DNA of 64,000 bases from Chrysopilus asiliformis (lineage: Eukaryota > Arthropoda > Insecta > Diptera > Rhagionidae): the NCBI GenBank assembly GCA_964034945.1, contig OZ035962.1, forward strand, positions 50,083,231 to 50,147,230, read 5' to 3'. This document shows, in pieces, positions 59,117 through 64,000 of the stretch. Both the position numbers and the translations under genes were made by a program. Below the pieces are notes generated by a model, which saw nothing but the letters and a program-made list of their open reading frames with translations, was not told the origin of the DNA and did not search any database. Position 1 is the stretch's first letter, and every line of letters begins with the position of its first letter.

Positions 59117-59309
59117 CTTTCGCACTACAAGTTTAGTAACACCGTAATTACTTTCCCGATAAAAATCTACTAATGTCCTCGCGACGCACGATCTATGTTC
59201 TCATGGGAATATTTCGCTTTTTAGAGACTTTACTTTACCGAGAGTTTTTCGTTACGTGGAGATTAACTGTTCCATTCACAACCACTTGCACTTTTTCTTA
59301 AACCGACTT

Positions 59310-59323
59310 CTGCTCGGGCGCCA
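59310..59323 (-). promoter_or_regulatory. primer-binding site of the second gypsy-type element
   Basis: TGGCGCCCGAGCAG, identical to the primer site of the intact provirus, follows the LTR on the minus strand. Confidence 0.8.
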
Positions 59324-59686
59324 GTTAAGGGTTTTGGTTTTAAATAAAACGATATCAACCAAATTGAAGTTAAAGTTTTTTATTTCATATAAAAATGATT
59401 TTTAACAATGGATTTTACACCGTTCTATTCGACAGCCAAGATTGAAGTGAAGTCACATTATGGTTTAAGCTAACAAGATATTAAAATGTAATCTGAGACA
59501 AACATGATGTGATAAGGTAAATTGCAAGCGATGCGCGCGTGTATCCGGTTCCAATTCCTCTTAGGAATTTTGTCGGTCGGTCACGTTGATTCTTGCAATT
59601 TACCTTACCTTACATGAAATTATGCTTAGTTGCGTTTTATTTGATTTTTCATTAAATTCTCGTGGCTCATTCCTATAATGTTAACT
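59323..59686 (-). repeat. 5' LTR of the second gypsy-type element, 364 bp
   Basis: On the minus strand it starts AGTTAACATTATAGG and ends CCCTTAACT, the same terminal pattern as the intact provirus. Inside are an AATAAA signal and a mirrored 'ggtaaattgcaag' pair that can form a hairpin. A matching 3' LTR was not found in the window, so the target duplication cannot be checked. Confidence 0.7.
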
Positions 59687-60548
59687 TGGATGTATGTGAA
59701 CGGGTGAATGTTTGATGTTTTGTATGTTGATTGATGTTTTATATGTTGCTTGATGTGTATTTTTTTGTAGTAGTGTGATTTTACTTTACACTTTTTATTT
59801 ATAGCTAGTTAAGTATTTATTAGTAGTTAATTGCACGATAGTTCCATTTTCTGAACCTGACGATAACTTTTGTGGCTCTACAACTTTGCTTTATACTATT
59901 TCATACAATCTTTTAGCCAATTGCCACGTGTTTTTTTTGTTGTGTGGTAACACTTCGTATTTAGTTAATTTTTGGTCGTAACCACGTAATTTTTAAGTAT
60001 TTTAACGTTTTTAGGTTTTAGTTTCTATCAAGAATAGGTACTTTCTTGTCTGTGATAATGTGATCGAACGGTGAAATATATATATGTATCTATATAAATT
60101 TGTCACTCAATTTTTATATTTCAATTCTTAGAAAACTAACAATTTTAACTAAAGAAGGAACTGATTTTTAAACTAGCACATTGCACCAACGTCTAAGTTA
60201 ACATATTTTAATCCGGAGTGTAACTTTTAAAAAAAAAAACTAAAAATTTATCGGCCTACACTTGACCATTTTTTCTACCTCTGATCTTTTCCACAGTCCA
60301 GCAACTAACTAAGGATCTTCAATCGTTTTCGGTGACGTTGGCCCCTTTCATAAACTGAGGCTATTGTATTTCGCTAAAATCAATACGATTTTTCTTTTAT
60401 CTAGAATTTAAAATCAATTGAATTTTTAGTTAGCAACCAAGCGAAATACAAATTGCGTTGTTGCCACGTACATTATTTTAGCGAAAACAAAAGTCCTATC
60501 GAGTTGCTATGGAAGTCCTTTAAAGAACCTGCGGATAGCAACAATTTT
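59687..60548. other. intergenic or intronic, nothing recognised
   Basis: AT-rich DNA with 'gttgcttgatgt' type words near 59700-59760 and no gene. Probably aPKC intron. Confidence 0.4.
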
Positions 60549-61376
60549 TATACCCGTATTGTGAAACCAAAGGGTATATTAACTTTGCCTTACCGTTTGT
60601 AACGCCAAGATCCCGTCATCGCACACAAAAATGAATTACACCAGTGTGTTTAGAATGATAAACATAACAAAAGCTATAATTGCCAATCTGGCAATCATTG
60701 GAGACCCGTATGGTGATATTCGTATCAAAATTCGAACAGTTATACCAAAATTCCACTTTGAAGTCAAACTTTCCAATAAGATTTTTTAAAATTTACTCCA
60801 ATTGGATTTTGATGTATGGGAGTTTTATGTAGAATCATATCCTAAATAACTTTTGTTCTTGCACTTTTTTGATAAGATGCACCGTTTTTGAGGTATTCGC
60901 AAAAAACGTTTTCGTTCGTATGGGGGGTACCCCCCCTAATGGTCCATTTTTGCCCATTAATCTGGCAATCATTGGAGACCCGTATGGTGATATTCGTATC
61001 AAAATTCGAACAGTTGTACCAAAATTCCACTTTGAAGTCAAACTTTCCAATAAGATTTTTTAAAATTTATTCCAATCGGATTTTGATGTATGGGAGTTTT
61101 ATGTAGAATCATATCCTAAATAACTTTTGTTCTTGCACTTTTTTGATAAGATGCACCGTTTTTGAGATATTCACAAAAAACGATTTCGTTCGTATGGGGG
61201 GTACCCCCCTAATGGTCCATTTTTGCCCATTAACGGATCTGTGCAAACTTTCAAGCCTCTAGCTCAATCCGTGCGCCCGCAATCCGCGCCACAGACAGAC
61301 AGATAGACAGACAGACAGACAGACGGACGGACAGACGGACGGACAGACGGACGGACATGCAGAAATTGATTATTTT
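60549..61376. mobile_element. mini-me-like repeat with 274-bp internal duplication
   Basis: It starts with the TATACCC...GGGTATA hairpin (60549-60578) and 'tttgccttaccgtttgtaac'. 60688-60961 is duplicated in tandem at 60962-61235. The element ends in a (CAGA/CGGA)n tract at 61291-61358. The next element at 61377 is partly inverted to it, which makes a composite. Confidence 0.65.
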
Positions 61377-61720
61377 TATACCCGTATGGTGAAACCAAAG
61401 GGTATATTAACTTTGCCTTACCGTTTGTAACGCCAAGATCCCGTCATCGCACAAAAAAATGAGTTACACCAGTGTGTTTAGAATGATAAAAATATTTAAT
61501 TTTTGCATGTCCGTCCGTCTGTCCGTCCGTCCGTCTGTCTGTCCGTCTGTCTGTCTGTCTGTCTGTGGCGCGGATTGCGGGCGCACGGATTGAGCTAGAG
61601 ACCTGAAATTTTGCGTGGATCCGTTTTTCGTAAAATGAGAGGCTAAGTTCGTTAATGGGCAAAAATGGACCATTAGGGGGGGTAAACCCCTTATAACGGC
61701 CGGAAGGGGCGGGGGAAGCA
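61377..61720. mobile_element. second mini-me-like repeat with (GTCY)n tract
   Basis: Hairpin TATACCC...GGGTATA at 61377-61406, followed by the shared 'ccgtttgtaacgccaagatc' segment and a (GTCC/GTCT)n tract at 61506-61566. 'ggcgcggattgcgggcgcac' is next, then 'ttaatgggcaaaaatggacc', which is inverted relative to 61236-61290 and 61210-61235. Confidence 0.65.
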
Positions 61721-62140
61721 AAATCTTAAAAGTTAATTTTCTTGAGAACCGCTTGTCCGATTTTTTTGAAAAAAATATATGTTGTAGTGACGTATCCGAC
61801 AATGTTGTGAAAAAAGTATAAAATCATTTTGACAATTTTAAATAGAAAAAAAAAAATTTCTTAAAAATTCAAAATTTTTTTTCTCAGAATTTGGGCCGAA
61901 CACGTCTTTCATATTTTCACAAAATAATCTTTGTTTAGCCCACTAAAATATATATTTTTCTCAAAAAAATCGAAGTAGCAGAACATAGTTAAATATTTGA
62001 TTTTAATATATCAGCACCAGTATCCTACATATATCCATATATTGATATACAGAATATAAACTGTTATTTTTTTTTTCAGATTAATTGCAATACTATGAAA
62101 AGTTAATGGACTCTAATTAACAATTTTTTTTTGTTAAAAT

Positions 62141-63296
62141 CAGGGATGGGAAACGTTATCGTAACGTAACGGAATAACGAAATAACGAAATGATTTTCGG
62201 GCTATTTCTTCATAATTACGTTATAACGTTATAGAAATTCAATTCCGTTACAATAACGAAAAACGTAACGAAAAACGAAAAAAAATATTACGTTTTTTCG
62301 TTATTTATTAATTTTTCCAGTATTATATTTTTGTGAAATTTTCCACAAAAGTTTATCAGACCTGCATAAAATATAATTAAAAATATTGGAGTAGTATCTT
62401 TAATCATATTTTGATTCTAAGGTAGGGGCCACATCTATCAGTTTTCCATCAGTTTTTGGGAAATTGATGGGAAACTGATTGGTGTGAACGTTCGCGTCAG
62501 TCGCGTCAGTCGTATCGCATTAGAATAGAACCAAATATTATTTTTTGAACTTCATGCAATAATAATGCATACACACACTCTCTCTTTATTATCCACCGGT
62601 ATTTTTTGAACTCTACAATCAAAATGAATGGAAAATTTTCACAAAAAACTGTCAGTCGCAACTGATAGATGTGAACGCTTAACTATATAGATGTAAAAAA
62701 ACTTATGGAAAACTGACAAGTGTCGTAACAGTTGCGACTGATGGAAAACTGATAGATGTGGCCGTTACATAAATCGGATTTTGTTTTGGCCCGATTCCCT
62801 CTATTTCTGGAGATACGAAAAAGGAAACCTTTCAAGCAACTTTTTTGGTATCGAAAATATTTTCTTTTTAGTAACTCCAGAAGTAGAGTGAATTTCGCGA
62901 AGGCTAAGTCCGACTCAGAATCAGCGAAGTCAAAATAGCCTAAAATTCTATATCTTTGATATTGACCAAAATGTCGATTTTTTAACTTAGTAATCACTAT
63001 TTTATTAATTTTTTTTGTTGGGTTTATTTGTATTTTCTTTTTGCTAAGTTTTATTATTTTTTATAGAATTTATTTTTATGGAAACTGAACTAAATTACTT
63101 TGTGACAAACTATTATTAAAGTGCGTTTTTTTGTTTTCAGTTTCCATACAATGTGTAACGAAATATAACGTTATAACGTAACGAAATGAAATTTTTTATC
63201 GTTACAAAACGAAATAACGTAACGAAATAAAAGTTCAATTTCGTTACGTAACGAAATGTATAACGTTACGATTTTTTATTTCGTTTCCCGTCCCTG
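62141..63296. mobile_element. hAT-type MITE, GTTAAAAT duplication
   Basis: CAGGGATGGGAAACG at the left is mirrored by CGTTTCCCGTCCCTG at the right. GTTAAAAT directly abuts both ends (62133-62140, 63297-63304), a perfect 8-bp duplication. Both subterminal regions are filled with TAACGTTA/AACGAAAT words. A second element is nested at about 62422-62767. No coding region. Confidence 0.9.
62422..62767. mobile_element. MITE nested in the hAT-type MITE
   Basis: 'ggccacatctatcagttttc' at 62427 is mirrored by 'gaaaactgatagatgtggcc' ending at 62763; 'ctgatagatgtgaacg' type sequence recurs inside. It interrupts the larger element, so it is younger. Target duplication is uncertain. Confidence 0.75.
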
Positions 63297-63304
63297 GTTA
63301 AAAT

Positions 63305-64000
63305 ACTTTTTTCATATCACATACAAAATAGAGAAAAACATCGAAAGTGTCATACTTGTGGGGGTTATTTAAAAAGACGATAAAATGCGATAAAAAAAAG
63401 TATTAACGAATTTTAACAATTTATTATTACATGCACAACTAATTTTTTTTATGTCCCCCTCAATTATGCCTCCTTTTTCACGATTTCCCACAGTTAATCA
63501 CTTCATGCACTGCATTTTTTGAAATAATTAGCACGAAAAAATGATGTGTTTTTGTCGTCTAAAATGCTTTATTTGACTTTATTAAATACAAATCCTTTCA
63601 ATTTTAAGGACGAAAAATTAAAAAATAATATAAATATTATTGTCTGTATATCTAACGATGGTATCTATACTGTTTTTCGCAGTATTATACTGTTTTTCAG
63701 ACTCCATAACTGCATACTGCTTTTTTCCCAAAAATACTTTCGGACAAAAAACAGTATATTTCACCTAAAAATTTAAAAAAGCGGTAAATCGATTCGAAAA
63801 AAAAACAGTATTTTTCGCAGTATAAAGTTTATTCAATGAAAATTTACAAGAAAAAGCAAATTAAACGCCTTCTTTGGCTGTTGTTTTGTTTTTGTTTTTT
63901 GAAGCAATTTGACGAAGCAATTTGACGAAGCAATTTGACGAAGCAATTCCGGCTTTGTTTTGAGGTAATTATAAAAATTAACACATGGATATTTCAAATT
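63305..64000. other. intergenic; short tandem repeat at the end
   Basis: 63650-63830 holds several 'actgtttttcgcagta' type words in both directions. 63901-63949 is a 13-bp tandem repeat (gaagcaatttgac, nearly four copies). No gene is recognised. Confidence 0.5.

Overview
The window is an AT-rich, non-coding-dominated piece of an insect genome. The evidence is a full gypsy-type (errantivirus-like) provirus with env, a Penelope-like element, Helitron and hAT-type miniature elements with exact target duplications, and two host-like gene pieces with ordinary GT-AG introns. Hairpins of the form TATACCC...GGGTATA followed by (GTCY)n tracts resemble the mini-me elements of flies, so a dipteran host is plausible. 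The species cannot be named from sequence alone.

Layout. 1-8 kb: small inverted-repeat elements (88-1166, 3153-3709, an hAT-type MITE at 5118-5438). 8.0-9.9 kb: a six-exon plus-strand gene for a DUF4806-like protein. 11-16.8 kb: nested inverted-repeat elements, including hAT-type MITEs at 12558-13380 and 14841-15618 and a TTAA-flanked element at 15727-16208. 16.7-20.4 kb: Helitron pieces, one apparently complete non-autonomous Helitron (17745-20349) carrying an hAT-type MITE. 21.2-24.1 kb: two Penelope-like copies head to head, each with a hammerhead-like motif, inside a 14-bp duplication. 24.9-41.1 kb: a fold-back element whose right arm contains about 14.4 kb of a 12-bp repeat; the left arm has only about 37 bp of it.

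41.6-50.8 kb: a minus-strand gypsy-type provirus bounded by a TCCA duplication, with two 387-bp LTRs that look identical by eye, gag, pol, env, primer site and polypurine tract. It has itself been hit twice: a TAA-flanked MITE in the 5' LTR and a 21-bp-repeat element at the pol/env junction. About 200 bp beyond it lies a plus-strand exon encoding the start of the PB1 domain of atypical protein kinase C (aPKC). The rest of the window is probably intron of that gene.

53.6-59.7 kb: a second, decayed gypsy-type element with a broken pol and one LTR. Where the 5' half of pol, protease and gag should be there is a 2.5-kb array of a 356-bp monomer, three copies one way and about four the other. Each full monomer carries a sequence that fits a hammerhead ribozyme: cleavage triplet GUA, CUGACGA, a 5-bp helix II, GAAA. 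This looks like a retrozyme-like self-cleaving satellite and is the strongest candidate for something undescribed. 60-63.3 kb: mini-me-like repeats and a nested hAT-type MITE.

Few of these sequences work together as a pathway. The window records repeated nested transposition around two host genes. All similarity statements come from reading the sequence; no database search was made.
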